A stretch of DNA of 64,000 nt from Pseudoroseomonas cervicalis (GTDB lineage Bacteria; Pseudomonadota; Alphaproteobacteria; Acetobacterales; Acetobacteraceae), in contig NZ_JAUTAJ010000004.1 in assembly GCF_030818485.1 (NCBI RefSeq), positions 3,573,501-3,637,500 on the forward strand, read 5' to 3'. Below are positions 44,489-52,257 of this stretch, piece after piece (position 1 is the stretch's first letter; each line of letters begins with the position of its first letter). Made by a program: the position numbers and the translations under genes. The notes under the pieces are model-generated. The model was not told the DNA's origin. It searched no databases and saw nothing but the letters and a program-made list of their open reading frames with translations.

Positions 44489-46707
44489 GCGCCGGACGGA
44501 TCGTGATGGATGCGCCGGTCGGGCACAGCCTGCTCGACGATGTCGCCAACCCGCAGACCGGGCGCGCGCTGGGCCGCATCGAGGGCCGGCTGAAGGTCGC
44601 CGGCGCCGCGCGCTACGCCGCCGAGCATTTCTTCCCCGGTCTTGCGCATGGCGTGCTGGTGCAGGCGCCCTTCGGCGCCGGGCGGGTGACGCGGCTCGAC
44701 ACCGCGGCGGCGCTGGCCATGCCCGGCGTGCTGGCGGTGATCGATGATGACCGCCTGCTGCGCATCCCGGGCGATTTCGCCAGCAGCGAGGCGCCGCCGC
44801 AGGGGGTGGAGGAGGTGGTGCATTTCCGCCAGCCCATCGCCCTTGTCGTCGCCGAGAGCTACGAGGCGGCGCGCGCCGGCGCCCAGGCCATGCGGGTGGA
44901 ATTCGCGGCGGCCGGGGGCGTCTTCGATTTCGAAAGCGCGCGGCACGCGGCCGAGCATCCGGAGAATGATCTCGGCGGGCTGTTCGCCATCCACACCGAG
45001 CAGGGCGATCTGGAGGCCGGGCTGCGCGACGCCGCCGCGACCATCGACACGGTCTGGACCACGCCGAGCCAGAGCCACGCGGCGATGGAGCCGCACGCCT
45101 CGGTCGCGGTGTGGGAAGGGGAGCGGGTGACGGTCTACGGCTCCTACCAATCGCCGATCGTCACGCGCAACCAGCTCGCCGCCAGCCTGCGCATCGCGCC
45201 GGAACAGGCGCGCGTGGTCTCGCCCTATGTCGGTGGCGGCTTCGGCGGCAAGCTCGGCGTGATGCCGGAGGCGGTGGCGGCCGCCATCGCGGCGCAGCGC
45301 CTCGGCCGGCCGGTCAAGATCGTCATGGCGCGGCAGCAGGTCTTCGACATCACCGGCCGCCGGCCGGAGACCTGGCAGCGCATCCGCCTCGGCGCCGATC
45401 GCGAGGGGCGGCTCTCCGCCATCGCGCATGAGACGGTGACCAGCCAGATGGAGGGCGAGATCTTCTTCGAGCCCGCCGGCATCGCCACGCATTTCCTCTA
45501 CGCCGCGCCGAACCGCATGGTCGACCACAGGGTGGCGCGGATGAACAAGGTGGTCGGCGTCTCGATGCGCGCACCGGGCGAGGCGGTCGGCATGCTGGCG
45601 CTGGAATGCGCCCTCGACGAGTTGGCGGAGACGCTCGGCCTCGACCCGGTGGCGCTGCGCCTGCGCAACGAGCCGGAGCGCAACCCGGAAACCGGCGCGC
45701 CCTTCTCCAGCCGCGCCTTGGCGCAATGCCTGCGCCAGGGGGCGGAGCGCTTCGGCTGGGCCGCGCGCAACACGAAACCCGGCGGGCGGCGCGAGGGGGA
45801 GTGGCTGATCGGCCATGGCATGGCCGCCGCGGCGCGCGGCAATCTGCTTGGCCCCAGCAGCGCGCGGGTCGGCATCGGCGCCGATGGCCGCGTGACGGTG
45901 GCGACCGAGATGACCGATATCGGCACCGGCACCTACACCATCCTGGCGCAGATCGCCGCCGATCTGCTCGGCACCCGGGTGGAGCAGGTCGAGGTGCGGC
46001 TGGGCGACACGAATGATCCGGCCAGCGCCGGCTCCGGCGGGTCCTGGGGCGCGGCCAGTTCCGGCAGCGCCGTCTACGCCGCCTGCGCGGCGCTGCGCCA
46101 GAAGCTGGCCGCCGCCGCCGGCTGCGACCCGGCCGCGATGCGCCTGGCCGATGGCATGCTGGAGGCGCCGGGCCTCAGCCGGCCGATCGCGCAGCTGGTG
46201 GGCAATGGCATGGAGGCGGAAGGCGCGGTCGAGCCCGGCCAGGCCAACCAGGATTTCCACCAGGCCTCCTATGGCGCGCATTTCTGCGAAATGCGGGTCA
46301 ATGCCGTCACCGGCGAGACGCGGGTCACCCGCTGGACCAGCGTGCTGGCGGCGGGCCGCATCCTGAACCGCAGGACGGCGCTGTCCCAGGCCACGGGCGG
46401 CATCATCTTCGGCATTGGCGGCGCGCTGACCGAGGATCTCGTGCACGACCCGCGCAGCGGCAAGATCGTCAATCGCGATCTCGGCGAATACCATTTGCCG
46501 GCGCATGCCGACATCCCGCCGCTCGACGTGGTGTTCCTGGAGGAGCGCGACCACGCCGCCAACCCGCTGCTGTCGAAGGGCATCGGCGAGCTCGGCATCA
46601 GCGGCGCCGGGGCGGCGGTGGCGAATGCCATCTACAACGCCACCGGGATCCGCGTGCGCGACTACCCGATCACGCTGGACCGGCTGCTGCCCTTCCTGCC
46701 GGGCTGA
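44485..46707 (+). CDS. Aldehyde oxidoreductase molybdenum subunit (PaoC-like)
   Basis: 740-residue catalytic subunit binding a molybdopterin cofactor. Visible: the [18 protein letters not shown]-terminal block, [13 protein letters not shown], the VSMRAPGEA segment, [23 protein letters not shown], and the catalytic Glu in [10 protein letters not shown] near the C-terminus. It should oxidise aldehydes to acids, with the range unknown. It is last of a three-gene coupled operon; no paoD/xdhC-type cofactor-insertion gene is in the window. A strong hairpin follows the stop. Confidence 0.9.
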   Translation: MSAGRIVMDAPVGHSLLDDVANPQTGRALGRIEGRLKVAGAARYAAEHFFPGLAHGVLVQAPFGAGRVTRLDTAAALAMPGVLAVIDDDRLLRIPGDFASSEAPPQGVEEVVHFRQPIALVVAESYEAARAGAQAMRVEFAAAGGVFDFESARHAAEHPENDLGGLFAIHTEQGDLEAGLRDAAATIDTVWTTPSQSHAAMEPHASVAVWEGERVTVYGSYQSPIVTRNQLAASLRIAPEQARVVSPYVGGGFGGKLGVMPEAVAAAIAAQRLGRPVKIVMARQQVFDITGRRPETWQRIRLGADREGRLSAIAHETVTSQMEGEIFFEPAGIATHFLYAAPNRMVDHRVARMNKVVGVSMRAPGEAVGMLALECALDELAETLGLDPVALRLRNEPERNPETGAPFSSRALAQCLRQGAERFGWAARNTKPGGRREGEWLIGHGMAAAARGNLLGPSSARVGIGADGRVTVATEMTDIGTGTYTILAQIAADLLGTRVEQVEVRLGDTNDPASAGSGGSWGAASSGSAVYAACAALRQKLAAAAGCDPAAMRLADGMLEAPGLSRPIAQLVGNGMEAEGAVEPGQANQDFHQASYGAHFCEMRVNAVTGETRVTRWTSVLAAGRILNRRTALSQATGGIIFGIGGALTEDLVHDPRSGKIVNRDLGEYHLPAHADIPPLDVVFLEERDHAANPLLSKGIGELGISGAGAAVANAIYNATGIRVRDYPITLDRLLPFLPG

Positions 46708-46713
46708 CGGGCT

Positions 46714-46742
46714 GCCCCCGCCGCGTGCTGCGCGGCGGGGGC
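46714..46742. terminator. Bidirectional terminator hairpin
   Basis: A perfect 12-bp GC-rich stem (46714-46725 with 46731-46742) with loop tgctg fills most of the 45-base gap between the convergent paoC-like and bdcA-like genes. No T-run. Confidence 0.65.
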
Positions 46743-46752
46743 GCTTCGGTGG

Positions 46753-47466
46753 TCAGGCGCCGAAGCCGCCATCGATGGTGTGCATGGCGCCGGTGACGAA
46801 GCCGGCCTCCGGCCCGGCCAGCCAGGCGACCATGCCGGCCACGTCCTCCGGCTTGCCATGCCGCTTCAGCGCCATCAGCGGATGCACCAGATCCTTCAGC
46901 GGCCCGTCGGCGGGGTTCATGTCGGTGTCGATCGGGCCCGGCTGGACGATGTTCACGGTGATGCCGCGCGGGCCGAAATCATGCGCCAGGCCGCGCGCCA
47001 TGCTCTGCAGCGCCGATTTGCTCATGGCGTAGGCGGAGAGGCCGGGGAAGGGCACGCGGTCGCCATTGACCGAGCCGATGACCAGGATGCGCCCGCCATC
47101 CGGCATGCGCCGCGCCGCCTCCACCGCGGCATGGTAGGGGGCGGTGACATTGATGCGCACCAGCCGGTCGACCTCGTCCGGATCCTGCTCCAGCGGGTCG
47201 CCGAAGATGGCGACGCCGGCATTGACCACCAGCACGTCGAGCGGGCCGCTGTCGCGCACCCGGGCGATCACCGCGTCGCGGTCGGCGCTGTCGGTGCGCG
47301 CGGCGCTGGCGCCGGTCTCGGCGGCCAGCTTCTCCGCCGCCTCCTGCGAGCCGGAATAGGTGAAGGCGACCTTGGCGCCCTCGGCGGCGAAGCGCCGCAC
47401 GATCGCCGCGCCGATGCCGCGGCTGCCGCCGAGGACGAGAACGGATTTGCCCTGGAAATCGGCCAT
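46753..47466 (-). CDS. bdcA: BdcA-like SDR family protein
   Basis: 237-residue SDR closely resembling E. coli BdcA, which was reported to bind cyclic di-GMP and promote biofilm dispersal: VLGGSRGIGAAIVRRF, TDSADRDAVI, VIGSVNGDRVP, YAMSK, and the C-terminal WLAGPEAGFVTGAMHTIDGGFGA (key stretch FVTGAMHTIDG). Cofactor and catalytic residues (Ser, Tyr, Lys) are intact, so it is probably still an oxidoreductase. It is divergent from a BdcR-like TetR gene with palindromes between. The intact diguanylate cyclase elsewhere in the window makes a cyclic di-GMP link possible but unproven. Confidence 0.85.
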   Translation of the reverse strand: MADFQGKSVLVLGGSRGIGAAIVRRFAAEGAKVAFTYSGSQEAAEKLAAETGASAARTDSADRDAVIARVRDSGPLDVLVVNAGVAIFGDPLEQDPDEVDRLVRINVTAPYHAAVEAARRMPDGGRILVIGSVNGDRVPFPGLSAYAMSKSALQSMARGLAHDFGPRGITVNIVQPGPIDTDMNPADGPLKDLVHPLMALKRHGKPEDVAGMVAWLAGPEAGFVTGAMHTIDGGFGA

Positions 47467-47488
47467 GCGGCCCTCCTTGAGATGAAAC

Positions 47489-47552
47489 GTAGTGGGTGCT
47501 ACATAAATGCTCCGGAGGCCCCGTCAAGGCATTTTGTATCGATGACTACAAA
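47489..47552. promoter_or_regulatory. Two palindromes between bdcA-like and TetR genes
   Basis: gtag-tgggtg-ctac at 47489-47502 and tttgta-tcgatgac-tacaaa at 47533-47552. Both share a gta/tac dyad core with 6-8 base spacers. The second spans the ATG of the TetR gene (47542), a position that would give tight autoregulation. Confidence 0.55.
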
Positions 47553-48135
47553 TTCCCCGCGGCCGCGTGGCCGCCCCCGCCGCTTCGACCCCGAGGCGGC
47601 CCTCGTCACCGCCCAGCGGCTGTTCCATGAGCGCGGCTATGATGCGGTGAGCGTCGCCGACCTCACCGCCGCGCTGGGCATCAACCCGCCCAGCTTCTAC
47701 GCCGCCTTCGGCAGCAAGGCGGCGCTCTATGCCCGCACCCTGTGCCGCTACGGCGCGGTCGAGGGGCTGCCGCTCTCGGAGATCCTGCGCCCCGGCCGGC
47801 CGGTGGCGGAGGGGCTGGCCGCGCTGCTGGAGGAGGCGGCGCGCCGCTATGCCGGCGGCAGCGCCGCCGCCGGCTGCCTGGTGATCGAGGGCATGCGCTG
47901 CAACGATGCCGAGGCGCGCCAGGCCGCGCGCAGCCTGAGCAGCGCCTCGCTGGAGCGGATCAGGGGCTTCATCGCCGCCGCGCATCCGGCGCTGGCCGAG
48001 GCGCTGACCGATTACGTCGCCACGGTGATGACCGGGCTGTCCGCCCTGGCGCGGGAGGGGCATGCGCCGGAGCGCCTGCTGGCCACCGCCCGGCTGGCCG
48101 CCCAGGCCATCGCCGCGGCGCTGCCGCCGGATTAG
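47542..48135 (+). CDS. bdcR: BdcR-like TetR-family repressor
   Basis: 197-residue TetR regulator resembling E. coli BdcR: GRPRRFDPEAALVTAQRLFHERGYDAVSVADLT and LGINPPSFYAAFGSKAALYAR (helix-turn-helix), the central AAGCLVIEGMRCND with two cysteines, and TVMTGLSALAREGHAPERL. The divergent arrangement with a BdcA-like SDR is the same as in E. coli. The ATG at 47542 lies inside a palindrome that is probably its operator. A histidine kinase gene is convergent downstream. Confidence 0.87.
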   Translation: MTTNSPRPRGRPRRFDPEAALVTAQRLFHERGYDAVSVADLTAALGINPPSFYAAFGSKAALYARTLCRYGAVEGLPLSEILRPGRPVAEGLAALLEEAARRYAGGSAAAGCLVIEGMRCNDAEARQAARSLSSASLERIRGFIAAAHPALAEALTDYVATVMTGLSALAREGHAPERLLATARLAAQAIAAALPPD

Positions 48136-48150
48136 CGGCGCGGGCGGCGC

Positions 48151-49569
48151 TCAGCCGGGCGGCAGGGTTTCCGGCTGGGCCGGCAGGGTGACGTGCACCT
48201 CCAGCCCGCCGCCGGGCCGGTTGGCCAGCCTCACCTCGCCGCCATGCGCGCGGATGATGCTGCGCGCCGAGGTCAGGCCGAGCCCCACCCCGCCGCTGGC
48301 CCGGTTGCGCGAGCTCTCCATCCGGTAATAGGGGGCGAAGACCTGCTCCAGCGCCTCCTGCGGCAGGCCGGGGCCGGCATCGCGCACCAGGATCTCGGCG
48401 CGCCCCGCCTCCAGCCGCAGCAGGATCTCGGGCGGGGTCGCGTATTTCACCGCATTCTCGACCAGGTTGACGAAGGCGCGGCGCAGCGCGTGCGGCCGGC
48501 CGTGATGCGGGCCATGGTCGGGCCCGGCATAGGGGATGGCGATGCCCTGGTCGCCATAATCGTCGATGATGGATTTCAGCAGCTCCGGCAGGTCGAAGCG
48601 GGTGAAGGGCTCCTGCCCGGCATCGTCGCGGAAGAAGGCCAGCGCCGAATCCACCATGCCCTGCATCTCGTCGACATTGCGGAACAGGCGGCCCTGCTGC
48701 GGCTCCTCGACGAATTCGGCGATCAGCCGCATGCGCGTCAGCGGCGTGCGCAGATCATGCGAGATCGCCGCCAGCATCACCGTGCGGTCCTGCACGAAGC
48801 GGCCGATGCGCGCCTGCATGGCGTTGAAGGCCTCGATGGTCTGGCGCAGCTCGGCCGGGCCGGTGGGGGGGATGGGCGGCGCCTGCGGGTCGGTGCCGAA
48901 GCGGCGCACCGCCGCGGCCAGCCGCTCGATCGGCCCCGCCAGGCTGCGCGCGGTCAGCGTCGCCAGCAGCAGCACCGAGGCCAGGGCGAAGAGGAAGCGC
49001 ACCACCTTGCGCAGCCAGGGTGTCGGCCCCCAGCGCCATTCCGGCACGGTGAACATCAGCCAGGAGCGGTCCGCCAGCTGCACGCCCATGAAATAGGTCT
49101 TGTCCTCCGCCGGCGGCCCGACGTCGAAGCGCGCCCCGGCCATTTCCTCGCTGTCGGAATCGAAGAAGATGATGTTGCGCTCATCGCCGAGCAGGGCGCG
49201 CAGCATCGGCCGCGCCTGCCAAAAATTGCGCCGCAGCCGCTCGGTCAGCGGCAGCGGCGTGTCGCCCGGATACCAGGCGAGGCGGTATTCCGGCGTGGCG
49301 GCGGCCGCCGCCGCCTGCGGTCGCGAGTCGGGCGGCAGCGCCTCGATGATGCGCACCGCCGCCGCCGCGCCGTGCAGCAGCCCGGTCTCCGGCACCGAGG
49401 GGCGGCCCCACACCCCGGCGAAATTGACGAAGAGCAGGTTCATCCCCAGCGTGGCGGCGAAGGCCAGCAGGATGGTCATGGCGAAGCGCCGGGCCAGGGT
49501 GTCGCCCAGCCAGCAGCTCAGCCACGCGATCCGCGCCGCCCCCGCGCCCAGCGCGGCCCTGCCCCTCAC
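48151..49569 (-). CDS. Sensor histidine kinase
   Basis: 472-residue inner-membrane kinase: helix 1 (about 30-50), a periplasmic sensor (about 52-185) containing a DSDSEEM acidic patch, helix 2 (about 188-208), HAMP (about 208-262), the H-box AAISHDLRTPLTRMR with phosphoacceptor His271, and an HATPase with N-box NLVENAVKYA, DAGPGLP and GGVGLGL. EnvZ-like layout. GTG start overlapping the response-regulator stop by four bases. The signal is unknown; the divergent MipA/OmpV gene suggests an envelope cue. Confidence 0.92.
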   Translation of the reverse strand: MRGRAALGAGAARIAWLSCWLGDTLARRFAMTILLAFAATLGMNLLFVNFAGVWGRPSVPETGLLHGAAAAVRIIEALPPDSRPQAAAAAATPEYRLAWYPGDTPLPLTERLRRNFWQARPMLRALLGDERNIIFFDSDSEEMAGARFDVGPPAEDKTYFMGVQLADRSWLMFTVPEWRWGPTPWLRKVVRFLFALASVLLLATLTARSLAGPIERLAAAVRRFGTDPQAPPIPPTGPAELRQTIEAFNAMQARIGRFVQDRTVMLAAISHDLRTPLTRMRLIAEFVEEPQQGRLFRNVDEMQGMVDSALAFFRDDAGQEPFTRFDLPELLKSIIDDYGDQGIAIPYAGPDHGPHHGRPHALRRAFVNLVENAVKYATPPEILLRLEAGRAEILVRDAGPGLPQEALEQVFAPYYRMESSRNRASGGVGLGLTSARSIIRAHGGEVRLANRPGGGLEVHVTLPAQPETLPPG

Positions 49570-50279
49570 AGCCGCACCACGGCGGCCATCAGGATGTAGC
49601 CGCCATTGCGCACGGTGCGGATCAGCTCCGGCGTCTTCGGGTCGGCCTCCAGCTTGCGGCGCAGCCGGCTGATCTGCACATCGATGCTGCGGTCGAAGGC
49701 GGCGTAGCTTTCGCCGCGCGTCAGGTCCATCAGCATGTCGCGCGTCAGCACGCGCTGCGGATGCTCGGCGAAGGCCAGCAGCAGGTCGAACTCGCCGGCC
49801 GAGAGGAAGACCAGCGTGTTGTCCTGCGCCCGCAGCTCCCGCCGCGCGATGTCGAGCCGCCAGCGGCCGAAGCCCAGCACCGGCCGCGCCGCCTGGGCCG
49901 GCTGCGGCGCCGTGGCGCGGCGCAGCACCGCCTTGATGCGCGCCAGCAGCTCGCGCGCGCTGAAGGGCTTGGTCAGATAGTCATCGGCGCCGATCTCCAG
50001 CCCCACGACCCGGTCGGTGTGCTCGCTCATCGCCGTCAGCATGATCACCGGCACGCCGGATTGCGCGCGCAGCCTGCGGCACAGGTCGAAGCCGTTCTCC
50101 CCCTGCAGCATGACGTCGAGGATGACGACGCTGACCGGCTCGGCCTCCAGCCGCGCGAACATCTCCTCGCCGCGCCGGGCCACGCTCACGCTGCAGGAAT
50201 GGTTCTGCAGGAACTGGGTCAGCAGCGACAGGATGTCCTCGTCATCATCGACGATCAGCACATGCGGCATCGGCGTCAT
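49566..50279 (-). CDS. OmpR-family response regulator
   Basis: 237-residue transcription factor: receiver domain with acidic pocket DDDED (11-15), phosphoacceptor Asp55 in VILDVMLQG, and Lys in LTKPFS. The OmpR/PhoB winged helix covers about 135-232 (FDLLLAFAEHPQRVLTRDMLMDLTRG, SIDVQISRLRRKLE). Start at 50279 or three codons later at 50270. It is coupled to the kinase gene and divergent from the MipA/OmpV gene, a likely target. Confidence 0.93.
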   Translation of the reverse strand: MTPMPHVLIVDDDEDILSLLTQFLQNHSCSVSVARRGEEMFARLEAEPVSVVILDVMLQGENGFDLCRRLRAQSGVPVIMLTAMSEHTDRVVGLEIGADDYLTKPFSARELLARIKAVLRRATAPQPAQAARPVLGFGRWRLDIARRELRAQDNTLVFLSAGEFDLLLAFAEHPQRVLTRDMLMDLTRGESYAAFDRSIDVQISRLRRKLEADPKTPELIRTVRNGGYILMAAVVRL

Positions 50280-50437
50280 GCCATCCTTCTACCGCGCAGC
50301 TCCGCCGCGCGTATGACCGGTCCTTGGCGGAAATGTATCATGGCTGCAACAAGGTGACGGTGCCGCCACAAGCGCCACATCAAGGCGCAAAACCGCCTGG
50401 CTAGGGTCGCTCCGCAGGAACAGGAGCATCCCCCGCC

Positions 50438-51313
50438 GTGTCGTTCAGCCTCCGCGCCATCCTCGCCGCCCGATGGGCACCCCCGCTGCTGGCGGCCCCG
50501 CTGCTGGCCCAACCCGCTTTGGCCCAGCCCGCCTTGACCCAGCCGGTCCAGGGCCCGCTCGCCATCGCCCCCGCCGCCCGCCCGGCGCCGGCCCCCGACC
50601 CGGTCACCGGCTGGACCGGCTTCCTCGGGATCGGCCCCGCCTTCGCGCCGGAATATGCCGGGGCGGAGACCAGCCAGTTTGCCCCCTTCGTCATGGGCGA
50701 GCTGTCGCATGGCCCGTATTTCCTGCAGCTGCGCGGCCTCGGCCTGCGCGCCAATCTGCTGCCCTCGCGCCGGCTGGTGGCCGGGCCGGTGCTGCGCCTG
50801 GCGCCCGGGCGCGACGATGATGTCGACAATGACCGCGTGGCGCGGCTGGACGAGATCGACCCGGTGCTGGAGGCGGGCGGCTTCGTCGCGCTGCGGCTCG
50901 GCGGCGATGCGCGCGGCCAGGGGCAGGTGGAGCTGTCGCTGACCGCCACCGGATCGTCCAATGGCGCCCAGGTCTCGGCCGGCCTGTCCTACGCCGCGCT
51001 GCGCGGGGCGCGCTATTTCGTCAATCTCGACACCGAGCTGAGCTATGCCGATGGCGACTACACCCGCACCCATTTCGGCGTGACGCGGGCCGAGGCGCTG
51101 CGCTCCGGCCTGCCGGAATACCGCCCCGCGGCGGGGCTGCGCGATGCCGGGCTGGGGCTGACCGCCGGCTACCAGCTGACCGACCATTGGGGGCTGACCG
51201 GCCGGCTCTCCTATTCCTACCTGCTGGGCGACGCGGCCGACAGCCCGATCGTCCGGCTGGAGGGCAACCGCAACCAGCTGCGCGGCGGCCTCGCCGTCAC
51301 CTACCGGTTCTGA
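50438..51313 (+). CDS. MipA/OmpV family outer-membrane protein
   Basis: 291-residue beta-barrel protein. A signal peptide (about 1-29, ending PALAQP) precedes a Pro/Ala-rich linker and a barrel starting GWTGFLGIGPAFAPEYAGAE, the family's hallmark first strands. It ends in the outer-membrane C-terminal pattern LAVTYRF with terminal Phe. MipA relatives act as scaffolds for murein synthesis enzymes or as porin-like barrels. GTG start at 50438. It is divergent from an OmpR-type two-component system that probably regulates it. Confidence 0.88.
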   Translation: MSFSLRAILAARWAPPLLAAPLLAQPALAQPALTQPVQGPLAIAPAARPAPAPDPVTGWTGFLGIGPAFAPEYAGAETSQFAPFVMGELSHGPYFLQLRGLGLRANLLPSRRLVAGPVLRLAPGRDDDVDNDRVARLDEIDPVLEAGGFVALRLGGDARGQGQVELSLTATGSSNGAQVSAGLSYAALRGARYFVNLDTELSYADGDYTRTHFGVTRAEALRSGLPEYRPAAGLRDAGLGLTAGYQLTDHWGLTGRLSYSYLLGDAADSPIVRLEGNRNQLRGGLAVTYRF

Positions 51314-51331
51314 GCGGCGGGGGGCGGGGCC

Positions 51332-52234
51332 GTGCCGGCGACCGCGCTGCCGCGCCGCGCCCTGGGCCAGACCGGGCTGGTGGTCGGCGCCTGCGGCCTC
51401 AGCCTCGGCGCCGTGCCGGATCGCCGCCAGGCGCTGCGCCTGCTGCGGCAGGCGCGGGAGGGCGGCGTCACCCTGTTCGAGGCCGGCACGCCCGAGGCCG
51501 AGGCGCTGCTGGGCGAGGCGCTGCGGGGCGAGGCGCTGCACGGCGAGGCCGCGCCGCCGGTGCTGGCGGCGCGCCTGCCGCCGCCAGGGCCGCGCGCCGC
51601 CGGGTTGCGCGGCGCGGTCGAGGGCGCGCTGCGCCGGCTGCGCACCGATTGCCTGGACCTCGCCCAGCTGCCGCTGCCGGCGCCGGGCGAGGCCACCGAG
51701 GCGGCGCTGGCGCTGCTCACCACCCTGATATGGGAGGGCAAGCTGCGCGCCTTCGGTGTGCTGGAGCCGCAGCCTTCCCTCCTCGTCGAGGCGCATTGGC
51801 GGGCCGAGGGGCGTGGCCTGGCCCGGCCGGGCAGCGCCCGCGCCCTCTACGCCCCGCTCGCCCGCGGCGCCGAGCGCGACCTGCTGCCGAGCTGCCGGCG
51901 CCACGGAATGGGCGTGCTGGCGCGCGGCCCGGCCCGCCCCATGGACGCGCCGCAGCAGGCCGGGCTGCAGCGCCTGGCGGCGGCGGCGGGGCTGACGCCG
52001 GCGCAGCTCGCCCTGGCCTTCACCCTCGCGCATCCGGCGGTGACGGCGGCGCTGGTCGCGCCAGCCGGCGCGGCGGCCCTGGAGCAGGCGCTGCACGCCG
52101 CGCGGCTGGTGCCGGAGCCGGAGCTGCTGGACGGCCTCGACCAGCTGCTGCCGCCGGGCAGCGACGCGCTGCCGCCGGAGGCGCCGCCCGCCCCGACGCG
52201 CCGCCGCCCCGGCGAGGGGCGCGCGGCGGCCTGA
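51332..52234 (+). CDS. Aldo/keto reductase-like protein without catalytic residues
   Basis: 300-residue protein with the start of an aldo/keto reductase barrel (RRALGQTGLVVGACGLSLGAV), the DCLDLAQLPLP strand in place of the usual D-x-x-x-x-H pattern, and IWEGKLRAFGVLE. The catalytic tetrad looks lost. FDTAxxYG is replaced by FEAGTPEAE (Asp to Glu, no Tyr), the Lys strand reads VLAARLP, and the His is Leu-Pro. NADPH-loop residues at the C-terminus are also not evident. GTG start, 18 bases after the mipA-like gene, so probably co-transcribed. It is either a non-enzymatic relative or a decaying gene whose frame is still intact. Confidence 0.7.
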   Translation: MPATALPRRALGQTGLVVGACGLSLGAVPDRRQALRLLRQAREGGVTLFEAGTPEAEALLGEALRGEALHGEAAPPVLAARLPPPGPRAAGLRGAVEGALRRLRTDCLDLAQLPLPAPGEATEAALALLTTLIWEGKLRAFGVLEPQPSLLVEAHWRAEGRGLARPGSARALYAPLARGAERDLLPSCRRHGMGVLARGPARPMDAPQQAGLQRLAAAAGLTPAQLALAFTLAHPAVTAALVAPAGAAALEQALHAARLVPEPELLDGLDQLLPPGSDALPPEAPPAPTRRRPGEGRAAA

Positions 52235-52257
52235 CGGCCAGCCCGGGTGCCCGCCGG

